From a virus, in IMG/VR virus record IMGVR_UViG_3300027806_000035, positions 1 to 64,000 of that record: a DNA stretch of 64,000 nucleotides. One strand, given 5' to 3'. The translations under genes and the position numbers were made by a program. Positions within the stretch are counted from its first letter, which is position 1. Each line of letters opens with the position of its first letter. Under the pieces are notes generated by a model, which had not been told where the DNA came from, did no database searches, and saw nothing but the letters and a program-made list of their open reading frames with translations. Of the stretch, positions 14,450 through 22,654 are shown piece after piece.

Positions 14450-15170
14450 CAGCGCCTGAATCCCCTGCCCTGGCGGCACGCGCATTGGCGCAATGACTCA
14501 AAAGGTTCAACGCAAGAATCCTAGACTTAGCCGGACCGAAACGCTCAAACAAGATCTTGCCAGCTTCCTCAAGCTGCAAGTTAGTCGGATTCTTGAATAG
14601 CTTGATCGGCTTGAGAGCTTGCTTCTTTTCCGCATAACCCTCAGCGTAATAGCATTCCTGTATGTTTTTATACTTTCTTCCTGGGCCTACATCAGCAAGC
14701 AGTGACGGCTGCATCTGGTATAGATACTTAATAGTGCGATAGTCAATAATCTTATCGTACTTTCTTTTTCTTCTATCTTTCGCAACAGATGCAATCAAGC
14801 GCCTGAACTCAAAAAACTCTGGCGGAAAGTCGAATGACTTGTCTTCTTTCCTGAGCCAATCAATAAACTTATAGGCATACTTATTTTTTGATCTTTCTTT
14901 CAGTGCTGACTTTGTTACAGCAATGATAAATTGATTTAGATTCTTGACGCCAAGACCGTAGTAAACACTATGGATAAAGTCTTTAATGCCCTTAAGCTTG
15001 ATTTCCTTGTTGCGAAGCGTTGTGTATCCATGATGAACATTGGCTTCAACGATTCGCAGCATTGCCGCAAAAAAAGGCTCCGAATCTTGACCGGCCATAA
15101 CCGTGCCAAGGTGGAGCCTTGCATCTTCTACAAGCAGAGCACCGTAATACGGATCATTTCTGCTCAGCAT
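14412..15170 (-). CDS. Hypothetical basic protein (252 aa)
   Basis: It starts MLSRNDPYYGALLVEDARLH. The protein is Lys-rich and helical (NVHHGYTTLRNKEIKLKGIK, TKSALKERSKNKYAYKFIDW, SVAKDRRKRKYDKIIDYRTI), which suggests DNA binding. The last 25 residues (ARAARAGDSGADDDDAAARP) are low-complexity, acidic, and overlap the RusA start region. It sits between SSB and RusA, so a replication or recombination role is likely. Family not recognised. Confidence 0.6.
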   Translation of the reverse strand: MLSRNDPYYGALLVEDARLHLGTVMAGQDSEPFFAAMLRIVEANVHHGYTTLRNKEIKLKGIKDFIHSVYYGLGVKNLNQFIIAVTKSALKERSKNKYAYKFIDWLRKEDKSFDFPPEFFEFRRLIASVAKDRRKRKYDKIIDYRTIKYLYQMQPSLLADVGPGRKYKNIQECYYAEGYAEKKQALKPIKLFKNPTNLQLEEAGKILFERFGPAKSRILALNLLSHCANARAARAGDSGADDDDAAARPEWA

Positions 15171-15204
15171 GTCTCGCTACCGATTCAACAGCAGCTTACA
15201 TGGA

Positions 15205-15600
15205 TCAGAAGGGAATCTCTTCCTCTTCGGGTTCGGGGCGGCTTCCCTTGCTGCCAGACGGAGCGGAACCTTTCGGCTTGTCGCCACCAATGAAGGTGAA
15301 TTGCGAACAGTTAAGAGTCATGGAAGAATTTTTCTTGCCATCCTTCTCCCATTCATCAAGGCCAAGCTCTCCTTGAACAAGGATTGCACTGCCCTTCTTG
15401 ACGTGATCTCCGATGGTTTGAGCACGCTTGCCCCACACTTCAACGCGAAGCCACAGAGGAGCAGGCTTCGGGCCGTTCTTTTTGCCATAGCGATCAACAG
15501 CAAGGCTGAATTTCGCCACTGCTGATCCGCCATCAAGGAAGCGCAGTTCAGGGTCGTTTCCGACGCGACCACTGAAAGTACAGGAATTAAAAGAAGCCAT
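15205..15600 (-). CDS. ssb: Single-stranded DNA-binding protein
   Basis: A 131-residue OB-fold protein: NSCTFSGRVGNDPELRFLDG, AVAKFSLAVDRYGKKNG, LWLRVEVWGKRAQTIGDHVK, KGSAILVQGELGLDEWE. It ends in a disordered Gly/Ser/Lys linker and the acidic tip PEEEEIPF, the signature through which bacterial SSBs bind partner proteins. It is a full-length phage SSB and lies next to a second OB-fold-like protein. Confidence 0.9.
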   Translation of the reverse strand: MASFNSCTFSGRVGNDPELRFLDGGSAVAKFSLAVDRYGKKNGPKPAPLWLRVEVWGKRAQTIGDHVKKGSAILVQGELGLDEWEKDGKKNSSMTLNCSQFTFIGGDKPKGSAPSGSKGSRPEPEEEEIPF

Positions 15601-15618
15601 GCGGTAGGGGCTGGTTGG

Positions 15619-16020
15619 TCAAAGTGACAATTCATTATCGTCGGCCATGGGGCCTTTGTCAATAGGCTCCTCCAAGCTGTAAGCCTTCGACAGATCAACG
15701 TTGAAGCTGGGTGCAGCTCCAAGCTTTGGCGGAAGCGTAAAGAAAGCGTCCCGCAGGTAGATGTGACAGCACTTGATTCCGTCCTTTCTGGTTCTTGGCA
15801 TGATGCGGCTGATGGAGCCGCTCATTGTCATGTACTCGTTTGCGCGAACGAATTCAAGGATTATGCTGATCTTTCGGCCGTAGAAACGCCCCTGAGCGTA
15901 GTGAACTTCGCGATTGCCAAGAGAAACCTTCAAGACAATATCAACATATCTGCCATATTCGCCGTCTTTTCCCTCTGGGTCTTCAACGACGTAGCCATCA
16001 AAAGTCGCTGTTACTGGCAT
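15619..16020 (-). CDS. Second OB-fold/SSB-like protein
   Basis: I take ATG 16020 (MPVTATFDGYVVEDPEGKDG) as the start; the longer frame upstream duplicates another reading frame. The fold pattern (VDIVLKVSLGNREVHYAQGR, FVRANEYMTMSGSISRIMPR, KCCHIYLRDAFF) is that of an OB-fold protein, and the C-terminus is short and acidic (ADDNELSL). It overlaps the nuclease gene by 23 bases. It could be a second SSB or a cofactor of the annealing protein. Confidence 0.65.
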   Translation of the reverse strand: MPVTATFDGYVVEDPEGKDGEYGRYVDIVLKVSLGNREVHYAQGRFYGRKISIILEFVRANEYMTMSGSISRIMPRTRKDGIKCCHIYLRDAFFTLPPKLGAAPSFNVDLSKAYSLEEPIDKGPMADDNELSL

Positions 16021-16792
16021 CTTGTAGTGGTTGAATGAGTTTGCGCGGGAATGAAGAGTCTTCAAGTTCTTGGTAGATCTTGAAGCGCTCAATGAATTCG
16101 TCGGCAAATTGACGAATTTTCTCAATCGGCTCAATGAAAAGCGTTGGCTCGCACCAGTCGTAGCAAGAACAGATGACGATCTGCTCGATTGGCGGATAAT
16201 TGCCGGTTTCCTTTGCGGCAATGTTATGAGCAAGAGCGTAAGCGCTCATTTGAATGAAGCCTTCGTGATAGCGGCTCCTGGGCTTGCGCTTTTTTTCAAC
16301 GCCTTCCTCAAGATGCGATCTTGAAGTTTTCCAGTCCCATACGGTGTATTTCTGGTTCCACCAAAGCCTGAGGTCAGGCTTGCCAGCAAAACCATAAGGA
16401 CAGAACAGCTCCTCCTCAATGATCAGGTTTGATTCAGCGAGCCCTGGCCAAAGTGGACAGTTGCCGTCGTTTGACTCCTTGATCTCCTTGAGCAAGGGTT
16501 CAAGGTAGTGCATGTAAGCGCCGATATTGTGATGCGTCAGCTCTTCCATGGAAGGTGACTCGTCACTGTGCCTTACGTGCTCACCCGTCAGATACCCTTC
16601 TGCCATGTAGTGGATGATGGTTCCACGACGGCAGGCTTTCTCAAGAATCTCTTGGTGGTTGGGCTCTCTTTCCTGCCAGATTGCAAGTCCTTTTGCCTTG
16701 GCAGGATGGAAGATGGGCATTGTTTTGCCAAGGATCGTGGAAATCCTTGCATACTCAAGCCCATCCCTTTCGTAAAACTCGTGATCAGACAT
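15998..16792 (-). CDS. PD-(D/E)XK (RecB/Cas4-like) exonuclease
   Basis: A 264-residue protein with H61 in RRGTIIHYMAEGYL, an E cluster (IIEEELF), D140 in GFAGKPDLRLWW, D153 and K155 in YTVWDWKTSRSH, and Q181/Y185 in IQMSAYALAHN. These are the motif order of the RecB/PDDEXK_1 nuclease family (H, E, GxxD, DxK, QxxxY). It would resect DNA ends to give single strands for the Rad52-like protein, as in lambda Exo/Bet pairs. The start overlaps the Rad52-like gene's stop by 8 bases. Confidence 0.85.
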   Translation of the reverse strand: MSDHEFYERDGLEYARISTILGKTMPIFHPAKAKGLAIWQEREPNHQEILEKACRRGTIIHYMAEGYLTGEHVRHSDESPSMEELTHHNIGAYMHYLEPLLKEIKESNDGNCPLWPGLAESNLIIEEELFCPYGFAGKPDLRLWWNQKYTVWDWKTSRSHLEEGVEKKRKPRSRYHEGFIQMSAYALAHNIAAKETGNYPPIEQIVICSCYDWCEPTLFIEPIEKIRQFADEFIERFKIYQELEDSSFPRKLIQPLQDASNSDF

Positions 16793-17558
16793 TGAGCGCG
16801 TCCTTCGCAGCCGACTGGAGATCAGAAATAGAAGGAGCTTGAACGTCCTCGCCTACCTCAATGATCTGTTCACCCTTGCTGTTTTGGCCGGCATTGAGCT
16901 TCGCAGCGTATTCAGGCGTGAGATTGGCAATAAGTTTCGACCTGATCCCAGGCTTGACATCTTCCCACTTCCTGATCCCAAGGATTGCCCTCAGGGCAAG
17001 AGCACCAGTCCTGTTGATGCCAGCAGACTCAAGCTTGTCGGTAAGCGTGGAAACAAACTCAGCGTTGACGCGATCAATGTCAGAGACTTGAACGGCGTTG
17101 GGTGGCGCATCCTCAACAGAGCGCTGATCCTTGTCGTACAGGGCAAGGCCGAACGGATTGCCGAATGTCATGGCAGCACGTTTCAGTGCATCGGTTGCCG
17201 CCTCCTTGATTGCAGATTCATGGGCCAGGCCAAGATCGGCGTCAATGCCGTGACCAGCGCCGACGCCTTCGCGGCTAACGCCAAGAACAGTCAGCTTGAT
17301 GCGGGCGATGTAGGAAACACCCCAGCCATCGCGTTGATCGCGACCAATCTTGCGAGCCTTTTCGCTGACGGCGCGAATCTCAACAAGATCCTGATGCCAA
17401 GCATCAAAGCCGAAGATACGATTGAGTTCGCGGATAACCCACCAACCTTCAATGTACGAAAGGTTGCGACCGCTCTGCTGACGCTGCTTGACGACCTGTG
17501 ACGACAGTGCTCCTTTTAGCTCGTCGTTCTGGGCGTCCGTAAAAATTGCCGATTTCAT
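16785..17558 (-). CDS. Rad52-like single-strand annealing protein
   Basis: A 257-residue protein. LSYIEGWWVIRELNRIFGFD followed by AWHQDLVEIR is the diagnostic Rad52/Rad22 block. VSYIARIKLTVLG and GHGIDADLGLAHESAIKEAA follow, then DALKRAAMTFGNPFGLALYD. The C-terminal third is a separate helical region. It anneals complementary strands in phage recombination and repair. It is the first gene of the nuclease-SSB-RusA row. Confidence 0.85.
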   Translation of the reverse strand: MKSAIFTDAQNDELKGALSSQVVKQRQQSGRNLSYIEGWWVIRELNRIFGFDAWHQDLVEIRAVSEKARKIGRDQRDGWGVSYIARIKLTVLGVSREGVGAGHGIDADLGLAHESAIKEAATDALKRAAMTFGNPFGLALYDKDQRSVEDAPPNAVQVSDIDRVNAEFVSTLTDKLESAGINRTGALALRAILGIRKWEDVKPGIRSKLIANLTPEYAAKLNAGQNSKGEQIIEVGEDVQAPSISDLQSAAKDALNV

Positions 17559-17597
17559 TGGCTTGATGGCTGGGGCTTACACCTCCGTCATACTACC

Positions 17598-17930
17598 ATG
17601 TCCAGCAGCCGAAAAGCAACAGTGTCAACAGCTGGCGGAAGCAATCTAAATCGGATACTCAGGACAACGGCAAATCTGCTGTTTGAGCGGGGCGAGGATC
17701 CTGCAAGCGTCATGAATCTGCTGCAGGGCTTCGTCGCTCCGGCCATGATTCGCAAGTGGCATCAGCGGTATCAGGAGACACACGGCCTGACTGGCGCAGA
17801 TACAAGCAAGAGGGCTGTCAGGAGAATGCCAATGCCTCCGATCGACTTCAATGCCATTGAGCTGAAATCGCTTGAGCAACTGCTGGAACCGGAAATCATT
17901 GAGGAGGACGAGGAGGAGCCGAACTGGTAG
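17598..17930 (+). CDS. Plus-strand hypothetical protein (110 aa)
   Basis: It starts at ATG 17598 (MSSSRKATVSTAGGSNLNRI), divergent from the Rad52-like gene, and no strong ribosome site is visible. The body (RTTANLLFERGEDPASVMNL, APAMIRKWHQRYQETHG) is helical. The C-terminus is very acidic (LLEPEIIEEDEEEPNW). Function unknown. The minus-strand frames over the same bases look like shadows. Confidence 0.55.
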   Translation: MSSSRKATVSTAGGSNLNRILRTTANLLFERGEDPASVMNLLQGFVAPAMIRKWHQRYQETHGLTGADTSKRAVRRMPMPPIDFNAIELKSLEQLLEPEIIEEDEEEPNW

Positions 17931-18014
17931 CAGCAGGCACCGCAGCTAGCGTGGATGGGCCAGGGCGGGATGGCCACAAGCCAGTCGGCGCCTACATTCT
18001 TCGGTTGATTCGAC

Positions 18015-18176
18015 GTGGAAAATTCTGTGAAGATTCCAGAGCAGGTTTGTGCAGTTCTTGCAGACATCGCCAAGATTCGCCGAACGGTTCTTGAAAATGC
18101 TCCGCAGTGTCTTCCACTTTTGGCGCCGATGATTGTTGACGCGGAAGACCATCTACTGGCCATTCGGCAGGGCTGA
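18015..18176 (+). CDS. Plus-strand small protein (53 aa), GTG start
   Basis: It starts at GTG 18015 and ends at TGA 18174-18176. The product begins VENSVKIPEQVCAVLADIAK and continues with IRRTVLENAPQCLPLLAPMI, a helical pattern typical of real proteins. It overlaps the tail of the convergent minus gene by 24 bases. An in-frame stop lies just before the GTG. Function unknown. Confidence 0.45.
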   Translation: MENSVKIPEQVCAVLADIAKIRRTVLENAPQCLPLLAPMIVDAEDHLLAIRQG

Positions 18177-18389
18177 CTTCTTCTTGTTCTGAGTTCTATT
18201 TTTGTTCTTGGAACTGGCTTTCTGTTTCTGGATCTCTTGCATCTGGGCCTTGATCCTCTCAGTCTCGGCCCTGTTTTTTTGGTCACGAACTGACTTAAGA
18301 GCCTCCTGATAGCCAGGGGCTTCAAGCTCAGGGCGTTCGGCAAAGATTGCCGACCAGTCCGGGCAGGTCGATTTGTTGAGTTCAGCCAT
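18153..18389 (-). CDS. Small Lys/Gln-rich protein (78 aa)
   Basis: ATG 18389 (MAELNKSTCPDWSAIFAERP) overlaps the stop of the DnaB helicase gene by 8 bases. Residues 25-55 form a charged helix (QEALKSVRDQKNRAETERIK), and the tail is strongly basic. It resembles small coiled-coil accessory proteins encoded after helicase genes. Function unknown. Confidence 0.6.
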   Translation of the reverse strand: MAELNKSTCPDWSAIFAERPELEAPGYQEALKSVRDQKNRAETERIKAQMQEIQKQKASSKNKNRTQNKKKSALPNGQ

Positions 18390-19857
18390 CAATTCTGCGC
18401 AAGGTTTCGTCAAAAACAATCGAGCTTTGCAGGTCTATCGCACACTGCAGGATCCCACAGGTTCCATGGCGGTTCTTGGCAACACTGATCGCCAGTTCGT
18501 AGGGATCCTTCTGGGGATCATAGTAACAGGGCCTCAGCAGGAACATAACAATGTCGGCATCCTCTTCAATGCGACCCGAGGCGCGAAGATCAGATAGCGT
18601 TGGCATCTTGTCATTCCTACTTTCAACACCCCTGTTGACTTGGCTCAGCAGAAAGATGTCAATGCCAGTCCTGACAGCAAGCTGCTTGAGAGCCCTGGTT
18701 ACATGGCCGATGTTTGACGCTTCGGTGTTGTTTGCGTCGCCAGAGCAACCTTCAATCAACTGAAGATAATCAACGAATACAGCCGACAACTTTGGCCTTG
18801 TCTTTGCTAGCAGCGCAACCTTGGTTGAGATAGTGTTGATACTTTCCGCTGAGTCATAGATGTGAAATCTTTTAACGAACGGAGAATCGCGATAGCCCTC
18901 AAGCCTTTGGCGCTGATCGGCCGTGTAACTCCTGAGTCTCAGGTTATTTGATCGGATTGGATTTGTAAGGTTTTTGGACATACTTAAGTTCATGTAGTCA
19001 TAGCACGAAATAGCCTTATACTGAATCTGCCTTCTTGACATTTCAAGGCTAAAGAAAGCAACATCGCCGTGCGAATCGGCAAGCTGTGTTGCAAGAGAGA
19101 TAGCAATCGTACTTTTTCCCATTGCAGGCCTTGCTGCAACGACGATCAATCTGCCAGAATAGGGCGAGTTCCTGGATGCAATGCCACCTTGTATGGCATC
19201 GTCGAGAACCCGTAGGCCAGTGCTAATTGCAACGTTCTCCGGCAGGGGAGAAAGAAGTTCATCAACAGATGAATTCCAGTCGTCAGCCTTTTTTGTAGAT
19301 ACAGAAAGATTGCTCCATGTCTCCTGCTGGGCTTCAATAAGCTTTGGAACCTTGTCAAGAATTATTGATACGTCTGGCTGATCGTTAAAAATATCCAGCA
19401 TCTGTTCTGAGCTGGAAATCATTTCTCGCCTGACCAGCTTGATGCGCCAGACAGGGAGAATTGACTCAAGGCTTTCGATTGAATAAAAGATAGACGGAGA
19501 AGATGTTACAGACTCTACGAACTCACACTCTTGATCGTGTCCGCGCAGCCTCAGCATCTGAATAGCCATCATGCCGATGCTACCAGGAAGCAGAAATTGC
19601 GACTTAGAAGTACCAGAGAAGACTCTTTTAACAACGAAGAAGATCGCCTTTCTGTGAGGCTGAGAGAACCAGTTCTCATCAAGAACTGTGAAGATCCTCA
19701 TTAACGCCTGAACATCGTCCTCCTTTGCGTCACCTTCAAGCAGAAAACAGATTGTTGACAGGAATGAGATCTCAAATTCATCGGTATCCCAGGTCTTAAT
19801 TCCAGAGAGGAGATCTTCAAGGGTTTTTTGAGGTTGAGCATTGGTCCCTTTCGTCAT
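18382..19857 (-). CDS. dnaB: DnaB-like replicative helicase
   Basis: A 491-residue protein with an N-terminal helical domain (about 25-150) and a C-terminal RecA fold. Walker A RPAMGKST is at 243-250, FFSLEMSRRQ follows, Walker B VFVDYLQL is at 360-367, LLSQVNRGVE comes next, and LSDLRASGRIEEDADIVMFL lies at 421-440. These are all DnaB family motifs in order. It is the hexameric fork helicase. The preceding winged-helix protein, whose stop overlaps its start by 4 bases, may load it. Confidence 0.92.
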   Translation of the reverse strand: MTKGTNAQPQKTLEDLLSGIKTWDTDEFEISFLSTICFLLEGDAKEDDVQALMRIFTVLDENWFSQPHRKAIFFVVKRVFSGTSKSQFLLPGSIGMMAIQMLRLRGHDQECEFVESVTSSPSIFYSIESLESILPVWRIKLVRREMISSSEQMLDIFNDQPDVSIILDKVPKLIEAQQETWSNLSVSTKKADDWNSSVDELLSPLPENVAISTGLRVLDDAIQGGIASRNSPYSGRLIVVAARPAMGKSTIAISLATQLADSHGDVAFFSLEMSRRQIQYKAISCYDYMNLSMSKNLTNPIRSNNLRLRSYTADQRQRLEGYRDSPFVKRFHIYDSAESINTISTKVALLAKTRPKLSAVFVDYLQLIEGCSGDANNTEASNIGHVTRALKQLAVRTGIDIFLLSQVNRGVESRNDKMPTLSDLRASGRIEEDADIVMFLLRPCYYDPQKDPYELAISVAKNRHGTCGILQCAIDLQSSIVFDETLRRIDG

Positions 19858-20558
19858 CTCAGCGTATAGTTGATGGCGGACATGGCTGGCTTACCAGATT
19901 TGGCTGGCTGTTTGTCTTGGACGAGTTTGTTGATATAACCCTTGAAACCATTAAATCCTAGTGACTGCCATGTTGCTTCACTCGCAAGCTCGCAGAAATC
20001 GCCAAGAACATCACATTCCTTTGCGTATAGAAGTGCTGTCATCGAACGACTGCTGATCTCCCTCGCGAGCTTCGGGTGGGCCTTGGCCCGCTGATCCAGC
20101 CACTTCTCCAGGGCCTCCCTGTGGGGCTCCAGCCAGTCCGACAGCCGAAGCCGCGCCGATGCAGCGGAACGACCGCGCTTGCGCTCCTGTGGGGCCGCTG
20201 GGGCCGCTGGGGCCGCCGGGGTAAGCATGGAGAGGTGCTGCTGCTTAAGATCATCCAGCTCGTCAAAGAAGTGATAATGCTTTGAGTCGCCTTGGATAAA
20301 GATCTTCAGGTAGCCAGCTGTAACCAATTCCTTGAGAGCGTCGCTAACAGAAGGTGGGCTATCCCTGCTAGCGGAAAGCAGCCATTCCTTGCTGAAAAGC
20401 TCACCGCCAGAAAGGCAAACTGCGAGGGCGCCCTTGGCCGCAAGGCTCAGGCGAGGATCGTGCAGTGCATTGTTTGAAATGAGCGTAAAATTGCGCTTTA
20501 CCGGACGCGCTGAAAACAGCGGCCCGCTGAATTGCTTGCCAGTAGCGTCATCTACCAT
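19854..20558 (-). CDS. Winged-helix replication initiation/helicase-loader protein
   Basis: A 234-residue protein. The N-terminus (NFTLISNNALHDPRLSLAAK and GALAVCLSGGELFSKEWLLS) is the winged-helix pattern of phage replication proteins such as O- and DnaD-like proteins. A Pro/Ala linker (PAAPAAPAAPQ) and a helical C-terminal part (LEPHREALEKWLDQRAKAHP) follow. Gene order (this protein, then DnaB) suggests that it initiates replication or loads the helicase. Confidence 0.7.
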   Translation of the reverse strand: MVDDATGKQFSGPLFSARPVKRNFTLISNNALHDPRLSLAAKGALAVCLSGGELFSKEWLLSASRDSPPSVSDALKELVTAGYLKIFIQGDSKHYHFFDELDDLKQQHLSMLTPAAPAAPAAPQERKRGRSAASARLRLSDWLEPHREALEKWLDQRAKAHPKLAREISSRSMTALLYAKECDVLGDFCELASEATWQSLGFNGFKGYINKLVQDKQPAKSGKPAMSAINYTLR

Positions 20559-20588
20559 GTAGAGTTCCCACGTTGGTTGGGCAGGGCC

Positions 20589-20792
20589 TCAGCGAATCTC
20601 GCTGGGGTCTTTTTTCTCGGCCGATTGATTTTTAACTGAATCGTCGCTTGTTGGCTCTTGGCGCCTCAGTCCATTCAGCCAGCTCATAAATGCAAGGGAG
20701 CAGGCGTGCGAGAAGCTGATACCACGTCTTTCCGCCTCTGATGCCATGGAGTTGTAGAGCCTGTCTGGAATGTAAATGTTTCTTTTTGCCAT
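20589..20792 (-). CDS. Small ribbon-helix-helix-like protein (67 aa)
   Basis: The start is set at ATG 20792 (MAKRNIYIPDRLYNSMASEA). A single beta strand (RNIYIP) then two helices (RLYNSMASEAERRGIS, FSHACSLAFMSWLNGLR) match an Arc/CopG-type RHH fold. The tail is polar (SVKNQSAEKKDPSE). It is the first gene of the leftward operon and sits directly after the promoter at 20819-20847. A role as autorepressor of this divergent control region is an inference. Confidence 0.65.
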   Translation of the reverse strand: MAKRNIYIPDRLYNSMASEAERRGISFSHACSLAFMSWLNGLRRQEPTSDDSVKNQSAEKKDPSEIR

Positions 20793-20818
20793 GGGCTGCG
20801 GAGCCGGATGCTTGCAAA

Positions 20819-20847
20819 AAGGTAGCACCACTTCCCCGGCCCGTCAA
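20819..20847 (-). promoter_or_regulatory. Leftward sigma-70-type promoter
   Basis: On the minus strand: TTGACG (20847-20842), a spacer of 17, TACCTT (20824-20819). It points to the RHH gene and the replication operon at 20792 downward. The rightward promoter at 20904-20932 is back to back with it. Confidence 0.55.
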
Positions 20848-20903
20848 CCCCGTCCCAGAAAAGAGGACGCTTGCCTCACCCTGCATCTAAAGCCATGAAT
20901 TTC

Positions 20904-20932
20904 TTGCATGTATCAGCGCGGCCTGCAATAAT
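20904..20932 (+). promoter_or_regulatory. Rightward sigma-70-type promoter
   Basis: TTGCAT at 20904-20909 and AATAAT at 20927-20932 with a 17-base spacer. It points to the plus-strand operon (20958-23826). The longer frame starts upstream (20871, 20931) would lie inside the promoter, which supports ATG 20958. Confidence 0.6.
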
Positions 20933-20957
20933 GGCACCGCACCAACCAGCAAGTGCC

Positions 20958-21248
20958 ATGGAGCCAGTTAAGCCAAGTCCCAAAAAGCTAGCACCGAAAC
21001 GATTCCTGGAAGGCAAGCCAACGGTCCAGACAACTGAGTTCAGCGTTGGCGATGCAGTCTATGCACGCTACCACGGTGACAGGGTTTTGCGTATCGCTGG
21101 AATTGCCAAGGTAGATGCACCATTTCCACACTATCTATGCGAAGTTGATGGAGATGTGTATCTTGTTCCCAAGCTGCATCTGTCAACTAGAAGCCTTCTA
21201 TCAGAAGTGAGCGGTGGAAACCGCCGTCAACTCCAACTCCCCGTTTAA
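20958..21248 (+). CDS. Hypothetical protein (96 aa), first gene of the rightward operon
   Basis: ATG 20958 (MEPVKPSPKKLAPKRFLEGK) is chosen because earlier in-frame ATGs lie within the predicted promoter. The core (TEFSVGDAVYARYHGDRVLR and YLCEVDGDVYLVPKLHLST) resembles a small SH3-like or Tudor-like beta barrel. It is a few bases before the dCTP deaminase gene. No family assignment. Confidence 0.6.
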   Translation: MEPVKPSPKKLAPKRFLEGKPTVQTTEFSVGDAVYARYHGDRVLRIAGIAKVDAPFPHYLCEVDGDVYLVPKLHLSTRSLLSEVSGGNRRQLQLPV

Positions 21249-21249
21249 C

Positions 21250-21855
21250 ATGCTTAAGAACGATCGCTGGATCAAGGAGCAGGCCGCCGTTGGCATGATC
21301 TCCCCGTTTGAACCAAGTCTAGTACGCAAGGTTGAGACAGCGCTGGACGGAGCAACTGTAAATCGAAGCGTTCTTAGCTACGGGTGCTCCTCGTATGGCT
21401 ACGACATTCGACTTGCGGCAAGCGAGTTCATGGTATTTCACAGAATTCCAGGCTCGGTAGTAAATCCAAAGCGATTCGACCCATTGAATCTTGAGCAAGC
21501 AAGTCTTCATTCGGATGAAGACGGGATGTTTTACATTCTTCCAGGGCATTCTTACGGGCTTGGTGTTGCCGTGGAGAAACTAGAAGTCCCGAGCAACATC
21601 ACTGTTATATGTCTCGGGAAGAGTACGTATGCAAGATTAGGCATCATTGCCAATACAACGCCCGCAGAGGCAGCCTGGAAAGGGCATCTGACACTTGAGT
21701 TCAGCAACTCAAGCAGTGCCGACTGCCGTATTTACGTGAACGAGGGTATCTGTCAGCTTCTCTTTTTTGAAGGTGAGCCCTGCGATACAACCTACGAGGA
21801 CAGGAACGGAAAGTACCAAAATCAGCCACGGAGGATTGTCACGGCAAGGGTTTAG
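21250..21855 (+). CDS. dcd: dCTP deaminase
   Basis: I use ATG 21250 (MLKNDRWIKEQ), one base after the preceding stop; a GTG at 21214 would overlap it. The 201-residue product has SYGYDIRLAASEFMVF, YILPGHSYGLGVAVEKLEVP, LGKSTYARLGIIANTTPAEA, HLTLEFSNSS and EDRNGKYQNQP, in the order of the Dcd/DUT superfamily. The TLEFSN block carries the catalytic Glu of dCTP deaminases. It gives dUTP as precursor of dUMP for the adjacent ThyX. Confidence 0.9.
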   Translation: MLKNDRWIKEQAAVGMISPFEPSLVRKVETALDGATVNRSVLSYGCSSYGYDIRLAASEFMVFHRIPGSVVNPKRFDPLNLEQASLHSDEDGMFYILPGHSYGLGVAVEKLEVPSNITVICLGKSTYARLGIIANTTPAEAAWKGHLTLEFSNSSSADCRIYVNEGICQLLFFEGEPCDTTYEDRNGKYQNQPRRIVTARV

Positions 21856-21934
21856 TGTTAAGGCAGCTTGAAGATTGACGGCAAGGGGTGTGGCTAAGTA
21901 GGCTTCGGTCGCTGTCCACCCCTTTTCTGCTGCT

Positions 21935-22654
21935 ATGGATCCACGGTTCCGGGTTTCACTGATCACGCGAACGCCGGAGCCAAACCGGGCGATCTGGTGC
22001 GGAATGCACCAAGATTATTCGGAGGGATTTGTAGCAGGTGAGGAATGGCCTGATGAACCAAGGGCTGGCGAAATCATCATCAAGCGCTTGCTAGCAGGAG
22101 AAAGAGGGCACTACGGACCACTGGAGCACGCTCAAATTGTCTTGAATGTTGGCTGGTTCCCGCATTCAGTGATGCAACAGGCGAGAACTCACAGAATCGG
22201 AGTCTCGTTTGATGTTCAGAGTATGCGTTATACGGGTGACAGAATCTGCAAAGCAGCCAACGAAGAACTTGCCATTGAAGAAGTTTTTTACCTAAGGCCC
22301 GCTGGATACTATTCAGATAGAAATGGAAAAAAGTATCACTACACAGAGAGCCGGAGAAACAAAGATCTGGCGCTCTGCAAAGAAGCCGCCAACAGGTATT
22401 ACGAGTTAATTCTTGACGGATTTGCAGAAGAGCACGCACGCGGCATTTTACCATTTGATTATCGCCAACATTTTGTAGTTAGTTTTACGCTCAGAGCTTT
22501 CTTGCACTTTTTGGATCTTCGCGCCAAGTTGGATGCACAGCTTGAGATTCGGCAACTTTGCGATCTGATGTGGCCACATCTTGAAAAATGGTCGCCAGAA
22601 ATCGCAGCTTGGTATAAGGCCACCCGCTACGGCAAAGCGAGGCTTGCGCCATGA
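21935..22654 (+). CDS. thyX: Flavin-dependent thymidylate synthase
   Basis: A 239-residue protein with HYGPLEH (59-65) and the ThyX signature region RTHRIGVSFDVQSMRYTGDR (84-103), a variant of RHRX7S. It ends with SFTLRAFLHFLDLRAKLDAQ and LEIRQLCDLMWPHLEKW. ThyX methylates dUMP with methylenetetrahydrofolate and FAD. It overlaps the sigma factor gene as ATGA and follows dCTP deaminase, together a dTMP pathway. ThyX genes are common in cyanobacteria and their phages. Confidence 0.92.
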   Translation: MDPRFRVSLITRTPEPNRAIWCGMHQDYSEGFVAGEEWPDEPRAGEIIIKRLLAGERGHYGPLEHAQIVLNVGWFPHSVMQQARTHRIGVSFDVQSMRYTGDRICKAANEELAIEEVFYLRPAGYYSDRNGKKYHYTESRRNKDLALCKEAANRYYELILDGFAEEHARGILPFDYRQHFVVSFTLRAFLHFLDLRAKLDAQLEIRQLCDLMWPHLEKWSPEIAAWYKATRYGKARLAP

